From Hyphomicrobiaceae bacterium (lineage in GTDB: Bacteria; Pseudomonadota; Alphaproteobacteria; Rhizobiales; Hyphomicrobiaceae): 64,000 nucleotides of DNA. The notes below the pieces were generated by a model that was not told the origin of the DNA, did no database searches, and saw nothing but the letters and a program-made list of their open reading frames with translations. The translations under genes and the position numbers were made by a program. The stretch spans positions 186,001 through 250,000 of the forward strand of contig JAURWC010000081.1 in NCBI GenBank assembly GCA_030655135.1, written 5' to 3'. This document shows positions 1 to 9,212 of the stretch, piece by piece (position 1 is the stretch's first letter; each line of letters opens with the position of its first letter).

Positions 1-453
<453 letters not shown>

Positions 454-1371
454 ATGACGGCGTATTTTTCACGGCCCACGACTGCGAATGCGGCGCTGTT
501 TCTGGCGCTGACGATGCTGTTCTGGGCGGGCAATCATGTCGTGGGGCGGTGGATGGGCGCGCATATGCCGCCGGTCACGCTGGCGTGCCTCAGGTGGATC
601 GGAGCGACAGCGCTGCTGGCGCCGTTCGCGTGGACGTATGTGCGCGGCGACTGGGATGCGGTGCGGGCGCGTTTGCCGTTTCTTATTCTGCTGGGTGTGC
701 TCGGCGTCGGGCTGTTCAACACGCTGCAGTACATCGCGCTGGTGCATACGACGGCCACCAGCTCGGCGGTGCTGAACTCGTCGATCCCGATTTTGATCGT
801 GGTGATGGGGTTCTTCGTGCTGGGAACGCGCGTGCGCGGCGTGCAGGTGCTCGGCATCGCCGTCTCGCTCGTGGGCGTGCTGACCGTACTGGGCAAAGGT
901 GATCCCAGCGCGCTGCTGGCGCTTGAGCTTAACAAGGGCGACCTCTACATGCTGGCGGCGATGGTGCTGTGGGCGCTCTACACCGTGCTGCTACAGCAGC
1001 GGCCGAAGATCCACTTCTTGAGTTTCGCGCTCGTCACGTATTTCGTGGCGGCCGTACTCAACATGCCGCTGGCGGCGGGCGAACTGGTGATGGGCGGCAA
1101 ATTCGACGCAACGCCAGGCATGATTGCGGCGATCGCCTACATCGTGGTGTTCCCAAGCCTGATCGCCAACCTGCTGTTCAATCGCGGCGTCGAAATTATC
1201 GGCGCGGCGCGCGCCGGCGTGTTCCTGCACCTGGTGCCGATGTTCACGGCGGCGCTGGCGATGCTGTTTCTCGACGAACAACCGGCGCTGTATCACGCCG
1301 CGGGCTTCGCGCTGATCCTGGCAGGCGTGTGGCTCGGCAGCCGGCAGCAGACGAGGGAAGCTACAGCCTAG
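454..1371 (+). CDS. DMT-superfamily permease with two EamA domains
   Basis: An inner-membrane drug/metabolite transporter of about 305 residues with roughly ten hydrophobic helices arranged as two EamA repeats. Family features include WAGNHVVGRWM in helix 1, LNSSIPILIVVMG near the middle and LFLDEQPALYHAAGFALIL in the second repeat. The substrate cannot be predicted. In-frame starts also exist at 400 (GTG) and 418 (ATG). I prefer ATG 454 because it leaves a short cytoplasmic tail before the first helix, as is usual. The gene converges on the next one and their ends overlap by four bases. Confidence 0.85.
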   Translation: MTAYFSRPTTANAALFLALTMLFWAGNHVVGRWMGAHMPPVTLACLRWIGATALLAPFAWTYVRGDWDAVRARLPFLILLGVLGVGLFNTLQYIALVHTTATSSAVLNSSIPILIVVMGFFVLGTRVRGVQVLGIAVSLVGVLTVLGKGDPSALLALELNKGDLYMLAAMVLWALYTVLLQQRPKIHFLSFALVTYFVAAVLNMPLAAGELVMGGKFDATPGMIAAIAYIVVFPSLIANLLFNRGVEIIGAARAGVFLHLVPMFTAALAMLFLDEQPALYHAAGFALILAGVWLGSRQQTREATA

Positions 1372-1706
1372 TTACGGCCGCGCATCGACATCTGCATGGC
1401 GTTGCGCTGCATGCGCATGCCGCTGATCGTCAGCCCGATACCGATGATGCCGACGAGGGCGTTCAGCAGGTCGAGTGCGTTGGAGGCGTTAAACCAGGAG
1501 CCACCACCGCGGCGGCCGCCGCGATCGGAGAACCAGGCGCGCGGCTCTTCTCCGCCGTAGGAACGTTCAAGGGAGCGATGGCCAGGCGAGGCGCCGAATG
1601 ACGACATGCCGCCGTGCCGGTCCCATCCGGATTGGCGCGCGCCGAATGATGACACGGCGCCCGCAACAAACACGATACCGATCACGATATAGAGAAACTT
1701 GCGCAT
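1368..1706 (-). CDS. Small two-helix membrane protein of unknown function
   Basis: A 112-residue protein starting MRKFLYIVIGIVFVAG, which is an N-terminal signal anchor. A Gly/Arg/Ser-rich middle follows, then a second hydrophobic segment near the C-terminus (LLNALVGIIGIGLTISG) and a Met/Arg-rich tail. The start at 1706 is chosen because GGAGAG lies just upstream; a longer reading frame extends to 1757 without a better ribosome site. No family is recognised. Confidence 0.55.
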   Translation of the reverse strand: MRKFLYIVIGIVFVAGAVSSFGARQSGWDRHGGMSSFGASPGHRSLERSYGGEEPRAWFSDRGGRRGGGSWFNASNALDLLNALVGIIGIGLTISGMRMQRNAMQMSMRGRN

Positions 1707-1872
1707 GGACACTCTCCGGCACAAACCGACACTCCATAACGCGTTCCATAACAACACGTCGTGGCATCATCGTGGCTGGGGATAAGGCGCGCGGCTCGCG
1801 CGTAGCGTGGGCCAATGCATCGCCGTGCGGAGTAAAACAGGAGATCGATTCTGACAACGGCGGAGCGGACGA

Positions 1873-3294
1873 ATGGTGATTGCACGAAAGCGGTCTGCGG
1901 AAGCCCACCAGGCAATCGGCGAAAGTGCCGGTGACGCAACGGACGTTCACACACTACTGAACGACGCGATGACCGATCATTTCGCCGGAAATGCTTCTGG
2001 CGCCGAAGCCGGCTATCGCCGCGTGCTCGAGCGGAACTACCGTCCCGCCGACGTTCTGCCTTTGCTGGCCAAACTGCTCTCGAATCGCGGTGACCTTCAG
2101 GGCTCCATCGCGCACTGGGACCGGCTTCTGGACCTCGACCCGCTGCATCTTTCCGGACTGCTGGAAATGGGCGTTCTGCTGCATCGTTTGCGGCGCATCG
2201 ACGAAGCGGCCGCATGCTTCGCGCGCGCCAAGGCCATCGCGCCCGGCAACGTGCTGGTACTGACCAACCTCGGCGTGGCGCTGGCTGATGCGGGGCGCCG
2301 CGACGAGGCGCTGGCGGAATTCCAGCAGGTGCTGGCCATCGAGCCGAACAACCTGCATGTGCAGCTTCAAGCGCGCCGGCTCGCTTCCTTGATCGTGCCG
2401 TTCTGGCATGTACCGATGATGAACGACACGCCGCGCAACGATGCGTTCGAGAAGGCCATTCTTGCAGCTATCGCAAAGCACGGGCCCACGGCCCGCATTC
2501 TCGATATCGGCACTGGTGGGGGCTTGCTGTCGATGATGGCGGCGCGCGGTGGCGCAAAGCGGATCGTGACGTGCGAGACCGTTCCGGTGATCGCCGAGAC
2601 GGCCAGGCGCATCGTCGAACGCAATGGCTACAGCGCGCAGATCCGCGTCGTTGGAAAGAACTCGCAAGACCTGCAGATCGGGCGCGACCTCGACCAGCGG
2701 GCCGACATCCTGATCTCGGAAATCCTCTCCTGCGACTTGCTGGGCGAGAAGGTTCTCGACACGTTCGAGGATGCACATGCGCGGCTGGTTCGCGATGGCG
2801 CAACAGTCATCCCGCGCGCAGCTGCCGCCGTCGGCTGCCTTGTCGCCAGCGATGTCCTTGCGAGTTACGCGTTCGCCACCACGAGTTCCGGGTTCGACGT
2901 GACGCCCTTCAACGATCTGGCGCCGCAACACTTGCCAGTGCACGGCACGATGACGTCATGGCGCCGGCTGTCTGCCGATTTCGACATTGCCAGCCTCGAC
3001 CTCACGGCGAAAACGTACGCGGCCGACCTGCGCAAGCTCGCCGTCCCGGTGCTTGAAGACGGCGAGGCGATCGGCATCGTGCAGTGGATGCGCGTCGATC
3101 TCGCGGAGGGCGTGGAATTCAGCAATCATCCCGACCATTACACCGACGGTGGCTGGCTGCAGGTGCTGCATCCGTTCCGCCGGCCGATCGCTGTGAAAGC
3201 GGGAACGGAGCTGGAGCTGCTGCTGGGGCACGATCGCTCGAGCCTGATCGCCATGGTCGCGCCGGACAATTCTCAGGGTCAGACCTCGGTCTGA
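1873..3294 (+). CDS. TPR-domain protein fused to a PRMT-like class I methyltransferase
   Basis: A 473-residue protein. Residues 25-165 form about four tetratricopeptide repeats. Residues 205-330 are a SAM-dependent methyltransferase core with motif I LDIGTGGGLLSMMA at 210-223, an acidic strand-2 end (VTCE) and a SEILSCDLLGE segment. The latter resembles the double-E loop of protein arginine methyltransferases, and IPRAA follows. The C-terminal 140 residues contain WLQVLHP, like the barrel domain of PRMT7/PRMT9. The likely role is methylation of protein substrates recruited by the TPRs; this is inference. ATG 1873 has GGAG upstream. The last codons and the TGA stop lie inside a dispersed palindromic repeat, so the C-terminus may have been altered by that element. 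Confidence 0.75.
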   Translation: MVIARKRSAEAHQAIGESAGDATDVHTLLNDAMTDHFAGNASGAEAGYRRVLERNYRPADVLPLLAKLLSNRGDLQGSIAHWDRLLDLDPLHLSGLLEMGVLLHRLRRIDEAAACFARAKAIAPGNVLVLTNLGVALADAGRRDEALAEFQQVLAIEPNNLHVQLQARRLASLIVPFWHVPMMNDTPRNDAFEKAILAAIAKHGPTARILDIGTGGGLLSMMAARGGAKRIVTCETVPVIAETARRIVERNGYSAQIRVVGKNSQDLQIGRDLDQRADILISEILSCDLLGEKVLDTFEDAHARLVRDGATVIPRAAAAVGCLVASDVLASYAFATTSSGFDVTPFNDLAPQHLPVHGTMTSWRRLSADFDIASLDLTAKTYAADLRKLAVPVLEDGEAIGIVQWMRVDLAEGVEFSNHPDHYTDGGWLQVLHPFRRPIAVKAGTELELLLGHDRSSLIAMVAPDNSQGQTSV

Positions 3295-3296
3295 CC
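3277..3296. repeat. GGTCAGACC palindrome, copy 1 (left half of an inverted doublet)
   Basis: Arms GGTCAGACC and GGTCTGACC (9 bp, perfect) around a TC centre. The TGA at 3292-3294 inside the right arm is the stop codon of the upstream methyltransferase gene. The second copy at 3353 is in inverted orientation, as judged from the TC versus GA centre. Confidence 0.85.
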
Positions 3297-3352
3297 TATG
3301 CTGGTGGCCGACGCGTGCAGGGATGGCGCGTCAAATGAAAGCGCGGTAGCTG

Positions 3353-3375
3353 GGGGCAGTCCGAGGTCTGACCCC
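3353..3375. repeat. GGTCAGACC palindrome, copy 2 (degenerate, inverted)
   Basis: The left arm has lost a base (GGGGCAGTCC) and the right arm GGTCTGACCCC is intact. It lies between two convergent genes, 56 bases from copy 1. The pair has the layout of a REPIN: two short palindromes in inverted orientation. Confidence 0.75.
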
Positions 3376-3393
3376 AATGGCACCAGGCGCGGC

Positions 3394-5115
3394 TCAGCGG
3401 CCGTATTCGATGGCTTTGGCGGCGGGCCAGGAGACGCGGTAGCCGAACTCGAAGATCTTTTCTTCTTCGGGGTCGAGCTTGCTCTCCCAGACGAGCACGC
3501 CGCGCTTGTCGTCGATGTTTTCCTTGGTCGGCGCCAGGCCGGTGCGTTCCACCTTGATGTCCTGGTTCTGCGAGGCGGGGATCTGGTCGTAGAGCGTCAG
3601 GCTGATCGGCCGCTGGTGCAAGTTCTTGACGGTGATGCGGTAGTTGCGCGTGTCGGTCTTCGACGACGAGATCAAGCCGGTCTGGCCGCGCTTGTCTTCG
3701 ACGATGGCGTGACGCACGCGCACGCTGTCGTCGATGCCGAAACCGAGTTCGTGTTCTTCACCCGGTGACAGAACCGGCAGCAGGCCGTTGCCGACGAACG
3801 TGCCGTCGCGGAACAGCGCGACCGTGCCCGGCAGGATGGGTGAGCCCTTCGGCAGAACGAGCTTGGCGTAGAGGTAGGCCTTGGCATCGTCCTTCGGCAC
3901 GGTGCGCACCGCGATCTGCGGTTCCATGCTGTCTTCCGACAGCTGCACCCGCTTGGCCTCGCCGGTGTTGGGCACCGTCAAGCGGCCGGGAACGGCGAAC
4001 AACGCCTGGAAGGGTGCGGCGACGGCGAGTGCGCCACGCTGGATAGCGTCCTGCACGATGGGTGCGGGCGCGGGCACGGATGCCGCCATCGGAGCAGATT
4101 CAGCAGCCATCCCATCCTGGTCGCCGGCCCCGAAGCCACCCCCCGCTTTCCTATCGGCCGCCATGTTTCTCGTGCGCTGCTCATCCATGCGGCCCACCGG
4201 GACCGGCTTGGGCTCGGGGACGTAGTCAACCGTCATCGGGAACAGTTCGGGCGCAGCGGCGCCAGCTGTGGGCCGCGTGGTGGACAGCACGACGGTAACG
4301 TCGTCCCAGCTTTCGCCGGTGTTCTGCGAGATGGAGGCGCGGCGCGTGAGGTCGAGCTTGGGCGGCGCATCCTTGGTGCCGGTAGCTAGGCGTGCGTCGT
4401 AGAGAGCGATCCACGAGGCATTCGGCACTTGATAGCGGACGCTGACGTCGGCCTCCAGCGCGTCTGCGGCGGAGACGTAGACCTTTACTTCGGTGCGTTC
4501 TTCGCGGGCCGGCGCGATGCTGGCGAGCTTCTTTTCCAGATCTTCGATCTTGTGATCGAGATCGCGCATGCGAACCTGCGCGTCCTGGCTTGCGCGAATT
4601 GCCTCGGACGTGCCCGAGCCGATCAACGCGAGAATACGCGCCCAGTCTTCAGGTGGCGATCCTGCGGCAACCTGGGGCGGCGCGGGGCGCACCGGCAATT
4701 GCGCTAGGTTGGCGATCAACGTCTTCTGCGTTTCGGCGGCGAGCACCTGGCCATCAAGCATGGCGCGGGCATCGCGCAACGTATCGAGTTCGTCTTCGAT
4801 GCGGCGGCGCTCGCTAGCGGCGGCGGCCTCGTCGGTGCGCGGCACGAACAGGTGGCGCGTGTCGACCGAGCCGATTTCGAACTTGCCGGTAGAGCGGCCT
4901 TCGACGCGTATGGAATTCGGCGCGGCCTGAGCGGGCACGTCGCTGAAGACGATGACGTGTTCGCCCTTCTCCAGCTTCACCTTGCCGACGCGAATTACCT
5001 CGGCGCCAGACGGAAAAACCGTGACGGCGTCGACTTTGGATTGGGCCGAGATCTCAGCGGCGTGCGCGCTTCCGGCTAACAGAATGGCAGAAGCGGCGGC
5101 GATAGCGATACGCAT
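3394..5115 (-). CDS. MuiA-family secreted protein (DUF4140/DUF4139)
   Basis: A 573-residue exported protein. The signal peptide MRIAIAAASAILLAGSAHA should be cut at about residue 20. An N-terminal DUF4140-like beta domain follows (VDAVTVFPSGAEVIR), then a coiled coil at about 95-200, then a DUF4139-like region (VSVRYQVPNASWIALYDARL to the C-terminus) interrupted by a low-complexity Ala/Pro/Gly insert at about 290-350. Proteins of this architecture are called mucoidy inhibitor MuiA; their biochemical role is not established. The location is probably periplasm or outer membrane. ATG 5115 begins the signal peptide directly. Confidence 0.85.
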   Translation of the reverse strand: MRIAIAAASAILLAGSAHAAEISAQSKVDAVTVFPSGAEVIRVGKVKLEKGEHVIVFSDVPAQAAPNSIRVEGRSTGKFEIGSVDTRHLFVPRTDEAAAASERRRIEDELDTLRDARAMLDGQVLAAETQKTLIANLAQLPVRPAPPQVAAGSPPEDWARILALIGSGTSEAIRASQDAQVRMRDLDHKIEDLEKKLASIAPAREERTEVKVYVSAADALEADVSVRYQVPNASWIALYDARLATGTKDAPPKLDLTRRASISQNTGESWDDVTVVLSTTRPTAGAAAPELFPMTVDYVPEPKPVPVGRMDEQRTRNMAADRKAGGGFGAGDQDGMAAESAPMAASVPAPAPIVQDAIQRGALAVAAPFQALFAVPGRLTVPNTGEAKRVQLSEDSMEPQIAVRTVPKDDAKAYLYAKLVLPKGSPILPGTVALFRDGTFVGNGLLPVLSPGEEHELGFGIDDSVRVRHAIVEDKRGQTGLISSSKTDTRNYRITVKNLHQRPISLTLYDQIPASQNQDIKVERTGLAPTKENIDDKRGVLVWESKLDPEEEKIFEFGYRVSWPAAKAIEYGR

Positions 5116-5588
5116 GGAAACCTCACGGGTTGAACACCGTCTGCCGTGTGCGTTCCGTTCGCGGTGGAATTATGGCTGGGCAGGGCTGATGGCAGCACAG
5201 CACTCCGTCCATTATCCAGGAATGCCGGTGGTTTCCAGCACAGGGGGCCTGCGTTTGCGCCGGCACGCGAACCAGCCGCCGCCTGACGCTTTCTCCGCGT
5301 CTCCCTCCCCCCTGGCGGGGTTGGGGGAAGAGCCAGGAGAGGCCTATCGATTGAGGCACAACGTTGGCTCGTGATCAGTTCCAGATTGCGACCCGTTCTC
5401 CAAGTTCTTCACCCCTCCCCATCGAGGGGATGGGGAAGCCGGTAGTGCCCGAATGGGTGTAGCGCTTTCAGAACTGGCCCCGGGCTGCGAGCGAAGCGAG
5501 AGCCGTGCGAACAACCGGAGGCAAAATACTGCAGCTGATGTTGCCAACGGGGGATCTGGTCGACCGCCAAGGGTGACCAGTCCCGCGC
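5116..5588. repeat. Gene-free stretch with CTCCCC-type palindromes
   Basis: 473 bases without a coding signal on either strand. Two GC-rich hairpins are visible: CCCTCCCCCCTGGCGGGG with its partner arm at 5303-5327, and CCCCTCCCCATCGAGGGG with its partner at 5412-5435. Related CTCCCC elements occur at 7280-7327, 7380-7403 and 8690-8707. Such elements are scattered between genes in many Proteobacteria. Promoters for the MuiA-like gene would lie at the left end. Confidence 0.6.
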
Positions 5589-7166
5589 TTAGAACGCCAG
5601 GCGCCGGGCGCGCACGACCTGCGGCAAGGCTTTGACCTGCGCCAGCACTGCGTCCGATACCGGGGCGTCGACGGCGATGATGCAGATGGCGTCGCCGCCG
5701 GGTTTGTCGCGGCCGAGGTTGAAGGTGGCGATGTTGACGCCCGCGTCGCCAAGCAGCGTGCCGAGCTGGCCGATGAAACCGGGCTTATCGGAGTTGCGGA
5801 TGAAGAGCATGTGCGGCGTCAGCTCGAAGTCCATGTCGATGTCGCGTACCTGGATGATGCGCGGGCGGTTGCCGGAGAAGATGGTGCCGGCCACAGAGCG
5901 CTCGTACTCGTCAGTGACGACGGTGAGGCGGACGGTGGAGCCGAACGCGCCTTCCTTGCCGCGCGTGGTCTCCTCTATCATGATGCCGCGATCCTTCGCG
6001 TTGGCGACGGCGGAGACCATGTTGATGCCGGACATGGACGGCGACAGCACGCCGGAAACGGCGGCGGCGGTCATCGGCTTGACGTTGAGGTCTGAGACCT
6101 CGCCCGAGTAGGCGATGCGAATGCCCTTGATGGAGCTTTCCGTCAGCTGGCCAGCAAAGAGGCCCAACTGCTCGGCGAGCTTCACGTAGGGCGTGATGCG
6201 CGGGGCTTCTTCTGCCGAGATCGACGGGAAGTTGATGGCGTTGGTGATGGCACCTTTCAGCAGATAGTCCGCCATCTGCTCGGCGACCTGCAGGGCCACG
6301 TTCTCCTGAGCCTCGCTGGTCGCTGCGCCGAGGTGCGGCGTGCAGATGACGTTGTCCAGGCCGAACAAGATGCTCTCCTTCGCCGGCTCGGTCTCGAACA
6401 CGTCGAACGCAGCGCCGGCGACTTGGCCCGTGCGGAGAGCTTCAACCAATGCCTTCTCGTCGACAAGGCCGCCGCGGGCGCAATTGATGACGCGAACGCC
6501 GCGCTTGGTCTTCGCCAGCGTATCAGCGTTGAGAATGTTGCGGGTCTTGTCGGTCAGCGGCGTGTGCAGCGTAATGAAGTCGGCGCGGCGCAACAATTCA
6601 TCGAGGTCGACTTTCTCGATGCCGAGTTGAACGGCACGCTCGGGCGTCAGGAACGGGTCGAAGGCGACGACGTGCATGCGCAGGCCCAGCGCGCGGTCGG
6701 CGACGATGGCGCCGATGTTGCCGCAGCCGATGACGCCGAGCGTCTTGCCGTAGACTTCGACGCCCATGAAGCGCGTCTTCTCCCACTTGCCGGCCTGGGT
6801 CGACTTGTCGGCGGCGGGGATCTGGCGGGCGAGGGCCAGCATCAGCGAAATCGCGTGCTCGGCCGTGGTGATCGAGTTACCGAACGGCGTGTTCATGACG
6901 ATGACGCCGCGCGCGGTCGCGGCTTTGGTATCGACGTTGTCGACGCCGATGCCGGCGCGGCCGACGACCCTCAGGTTCTTGGCGGCTGCCAAGACTTTCT
7001 CAGTGACCTTCGTGGCCGAGCGGATCGCCAGGCCATTGTACTCGGGAATGATTTTTTCAAGCTCCTCCTTGGAGAGGCCGATCTTCACGTCGGTTTCGAT
7101 GCCGCGCTCCTTGAAGATGGCGACGGCCGCGGGTGAGAGGTCGTCGGAGATGAGGACTTTGGGCAT
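5589..7166 (-). CDS. serA: D-3-phosphoglycerate dehydrogenase
   Basis: Oxidises 3-phosphoglycerate to 3-phosphohydroxypyruvate with NAD+, the first step of serine synthesis. The 525-residue long form has a D-isomer dehydrogenase fold with the NAD loop GCGNIG at 147-152, substrate/catalytic Arg231 (NCARGG), Glu260 (FETEP) and His278 (CTPHLGA). An intervening ASB-type domain and a C-terminal ACT domain (about 455-525, serine-sensing in relatives) follow. The start at ATG 7166 has AAGGA seven bases upstream and begins MPKVLISDDL; a longer frame to 7220 lacks these marks. It lies downstream of serC on the same strand. Confidence 0.97.
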   Translation of the reverse strand: MPKVLISDDLSPAAVAIFKERGIETDVKIGLSKEELEKIIPEYNGLAIRSATKVTEKVLAAAKNLRVVGRAGIGVDNVDTKAATARGVIVMNTPFGNSITTAEHAISLMLALARQIPAADKSTQAGKWEKTRFMGVEVYGKTLGVIGCGNIGAIVADRALGLRMHVVAFDPFLTPERAVQLGIEKVDLDELLRRADFITLHTPLTDKTRNILNADTLAKTKRGVRVINCARGGLVDEKALVEALRTGQVAGAAFDVFETEPAKESILFGLDNVICTPHLGAATSEAQENVALQVAEQMADYLLKGAITNAINFPSISAEEAPRITPYVKLAEQLGLFAGQLTESSIKGIRIAYSGEVSDLNVKPMTAAAVSGVLSPSMSGINMVSAVANAKDRGIMIEETTRGKEGAFGSTVRLTVVTDEYERSVAGTIFSGNRPRIIQVRDIDMDFELTPHMLFIRNSDKPGFIGQLGTLLGDAGVNIATFNLGRDKPGGDAICIIAVDAPVSDAVLAQVKALPQVVRARRLAF

Positions 7167-7488
7167 GGGGAAATCCTTGGGGTCAGCAGCTCGGCTGCTT
7201 GATGGAATTTGTTGGCTCACGACTGTCGGCGCTGTTGAACACGAAAGAGGTCTGCACGTCGGCTCTGCTGGGTGAACTCTTCACCTCCCCTTGACGGGGA
7301 GGTCGCGCGCAGCGCGGGTGGAGTGAAGACCTTGGAGGCTGACAGCCAGGTTTTCTCCAAGCTCATCCCCCCACCCCTGCCCCTCCCCGCCAGAGGGAGG
7401 GGGTATGTTGCGGCTGGTTTGGCCGCCGCCAACGGATTGGCCGCGGGCGAACGGGGTCAGACCTGAGATCTGACCCCTGGCTCATCGG
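7167..7488. repeat. serC-serA spacer with three palindromic elements
   Basis: A 322-base gap between serC and serA. It holds a composite CTCCCC hairpin (7280-7327, including GCGCGCAGCGCG), a second CCCCTCCCCGCCAGAGGG hairpin (7380-7403) and a copy of the GGGGTCAGA palindrome (7453-7477: arms GGGGTCAGA and TCTGACCCC, 7-base loop) just after serC. These could stop or attenuate transcription between the two genes. No U-tract is present on the minus strand, so a classical terminator is not shown. Confidence 0.65.
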
Positions 7489-8667
7489 TCAAGCGGCTTT
7501 GGCGAGGGAGGCCTTGGTCTCGGCGAAGGCCCATTCGAGCCAGGGCACGAGCGCTGCGACGTCGGAGGTTTCGACGGTGGAGCCGCACCAGATGCGCAAG
7601 CCGGCCGGCGCGTCGCGGTAAGAGCCGATGTCGTAGGCGACGCCCTCTTTCTCGAGCAAGCTCACCATGGCTTTGGCGAACTCGGCCTGTGCGGCAGCGG
7701 GCAGCGACGTCACGGCTGGATCGGCGATCTTCAGGCACACGCTCGTGTTCGACCACGTGGCGCGATCAACGGCGAGGTTGGCGATCCACGGCGTGCGATC
7801 GATCCAATCGTGCAGTATCTTCGCGTTCGCATCGGCGCGGGCGATGAGTCCTTTGTGGCCGCCGGCGCTTTCCGCCCAAGCGAGCGCGTCAAGGTAGTCC
7901 TCCACGCACATCATCGACGGCGTGTTGATGGTCTCGCCTTCGAAGATCGCGGCGTCGAATTTTCCACCCTTGGTCATGCGGAACAGTTTCGGCATGGGCC
8001 AGGCGGGTTTGTAGGTCTCCAACCGCTCGACGGCGCGCGGCGACAGGATCAGCACGCCGTGGGCTGCCTCGCCGCCCAGCACCTTCTGAAACGAGTAGGT
8101 CAGCACGTCGACCTTGGTGAAGTCGATCGGCTGGGCGAAGACGGCCGACGTCGCATCCACCAGGGTCAGGCCTTCGCGATCGGCCGGGATCCAGTCGCTG
8201 CCCGGTACGCGCACGCCCGATGTCGTGCCGTTCCAAGTGAAGAGCACGTCGCGCGTGAAGTCGATCTTGGAGAGGTCCGGCAGCACGCCGAATTCGCCTT
8301 CCATGACGCGGAGGTCGGGCAGCTTCAGTTCCTTGACGACGTCCGTCAGCCAGACCTTGCCGAAGCTTTCCCAGGCCAGCGCATCGACGCCGCGGGCGCC
8401 GAGCAGCGACCACATCGCCATCTCGAAAGCGCCCGTGTCGGAGCCCGGTACGATGCCGACGTGATAGCCGTCGGGCAGGCCAAGGATGGCTTTGGTTTTG
8501 TCGATCGCGAGCTTCAGGCGTGCCTTGCCGTCCTTGGCGCGGTGAGACCGGCCGAGAAACGCGTTGGCGAGAGCTGTTTGGGGGGTCCAGCCGGGCCGCT
8601 TGGTGCAAGGGCCGGACGAAAAGCGCGGATTTGCCGGGCGCGTGCCCGGCTTGGTGTGTGCCGTCAT
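7489..8667 (-). CDS. serC: Phosphoserine aminotransferase
   Basis: A PLP enzyme that converts 3-phosphohydroxypyruvate and glutamate to O-phosphoserine. The 392-residue protein belongs to the alphaproteobacterial/archaeal-type SerC group and opens with [18 protein letters not shown] binds Lys195 ([11 protein letters not shown]), with the Asp of LVDATSA near 171. ATG 8667 is preceded by GGAAGGG. It works directly with SerA, encoded about 320 bases downstream. No serB is in the window. Confidence 0.95.
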   Translation of the reverse strand: MTAHTKPGTRPANPRFSSGPCTKRPGWTPQTALANAFLGRSHRAKDGKARLKLAIDKTKAILGLPDGYHVGIVPGSDTGAFEMAMWSLLGARGVDALAWESFGKVWLTDVVKELKLPDLRVMEGEFGVLPDLSKIDFTRDVLFTWNGTTSGVRVPGSDWIPADREGLTLVDATSAVFAQPIDFTKVDVLTYSFQKVLGGEAAHGVLILSPRAVERLETYKPAWPMPKLFRMTKGGKFDAAIFEGETINTPSMMCVEDYLDALAWAESAGGHKGLIARADANAKILHDWIDRTPWIANLAVDRATWSNTSVCLKIADPAVTSLPAAAQAEFAKAMVSLLEKEGVAYDIGSYRDAPAGLRIWCGSTVETSDVAALVPWLEWAFAETKASLAKAA

Positions 8668-8689
8668 AATCTACCCTTCCAGATAGGAG

Positions 8690-8707
8690 CCCCTCGTTGG
8701 GGAGGGG
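8690..8707. repeat. CTCCCC-family palindrome upstream of serC
   Basis: CCCCTCGTTGGGGAGGGG, an imperfect hairpin 23-40 bases 5' of the serC start, in the serC leader if transcription begins beyond it. Confidence 0.5.
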
Positions 8708-8746
8708 TGGCCCACCGCGGGTTTAGGTGAGCCGACAGCGGTGTGT

Positions 8747-8829
8747 CAACGCTAATAAAGCGTTGATCAGTCCACAGCTGTTCGGGTACGCATCTTTCTA
8801 TTGAACTTTAGGTTGAATCATATTATATC
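8747..8829 (+). promoter_or_regulatory. Probable promoter and operator of the toxin-antitoxin-like pair
   Basis: An AT-rich island in a GC-rich region. A perfect dyad CAACGCT/AGCGTTG (8747-8753 and 8759-8765, loop AATAA) could be an autoregulatory operator. Downstream, TTGAAC (8801-8806) and TATATC (8824-8829) are 17 bases apart, a plausible -35/-10 pair. The gene starts at 8841. Confidence 0.45.
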
Positions 8830-8840
8830 GGGAATTACAT

Positions 8841-9212
8841 ATGACGGTCACCGCTATTGTGACTATGTATGCTGATGCATCTGCCGAGGTTGTGGCCCAT
8901 GAATACGAGGCGATCGAGCAAGAATTCGACAAGGATGTGGTCGAGTGCACCGCAACGCTTTTCACGTTGTCGGAAGAGCGGCCGACCCGCAACCGCATGG
9001 ACCGCGAGTGTGAACCGCTTGGTGGCGATCTGTATCTCATCCGATGCGGAGAGATTTGCTTTTTCGTCGGCGTTGCATTCGACCCATCGTACCGGATGAC
9101 TCATGCCGAAATTGTTCGGATCACGCGCTGCGCGCAGGTGAACCCTTCCAACACCGACAAGAAGATCGCCAAAGCTCGCAATGGGCTCTTTCAACAGGCC
9201 GTACTCCCATGA
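8841..9212 (+). CDS. Putative RelE/HigB-like toxin
   Basis: 123 residues. The C-terminal half (GGDLYLIRCGEICFFVG, then EIVRITRCAQVNPSNTDKKIAKAR) has the layout of RelE-fold Gp49/HigB toxins: a Leu-x-x-Arg beta strand, then a strand, then a basic C-terminal helix. Similarity is moderate and the N-terminal 50 residues are not recognised. The strongest support is context: its TGA overlaps the ATG of an XRE regulator (ATGA), the normal coupling of a HigBA-type module. The predicted activity is mRNA cleavage on the ribosome. It lies in an AT-richer patch between housekeeping genes, which suggests transfer. Confidence 0.5.
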   Translation: MTVTAIVTMYADASAEVVAHEYEAIEQEFDKDVVECTATLFTLSEERPTRNRMDRECEPLGGDLYLIRCGEICFFVGVAFDPSYRMTHAEIVRITRCAQVNPSNTDKKIAKARNGLFQQAVLP

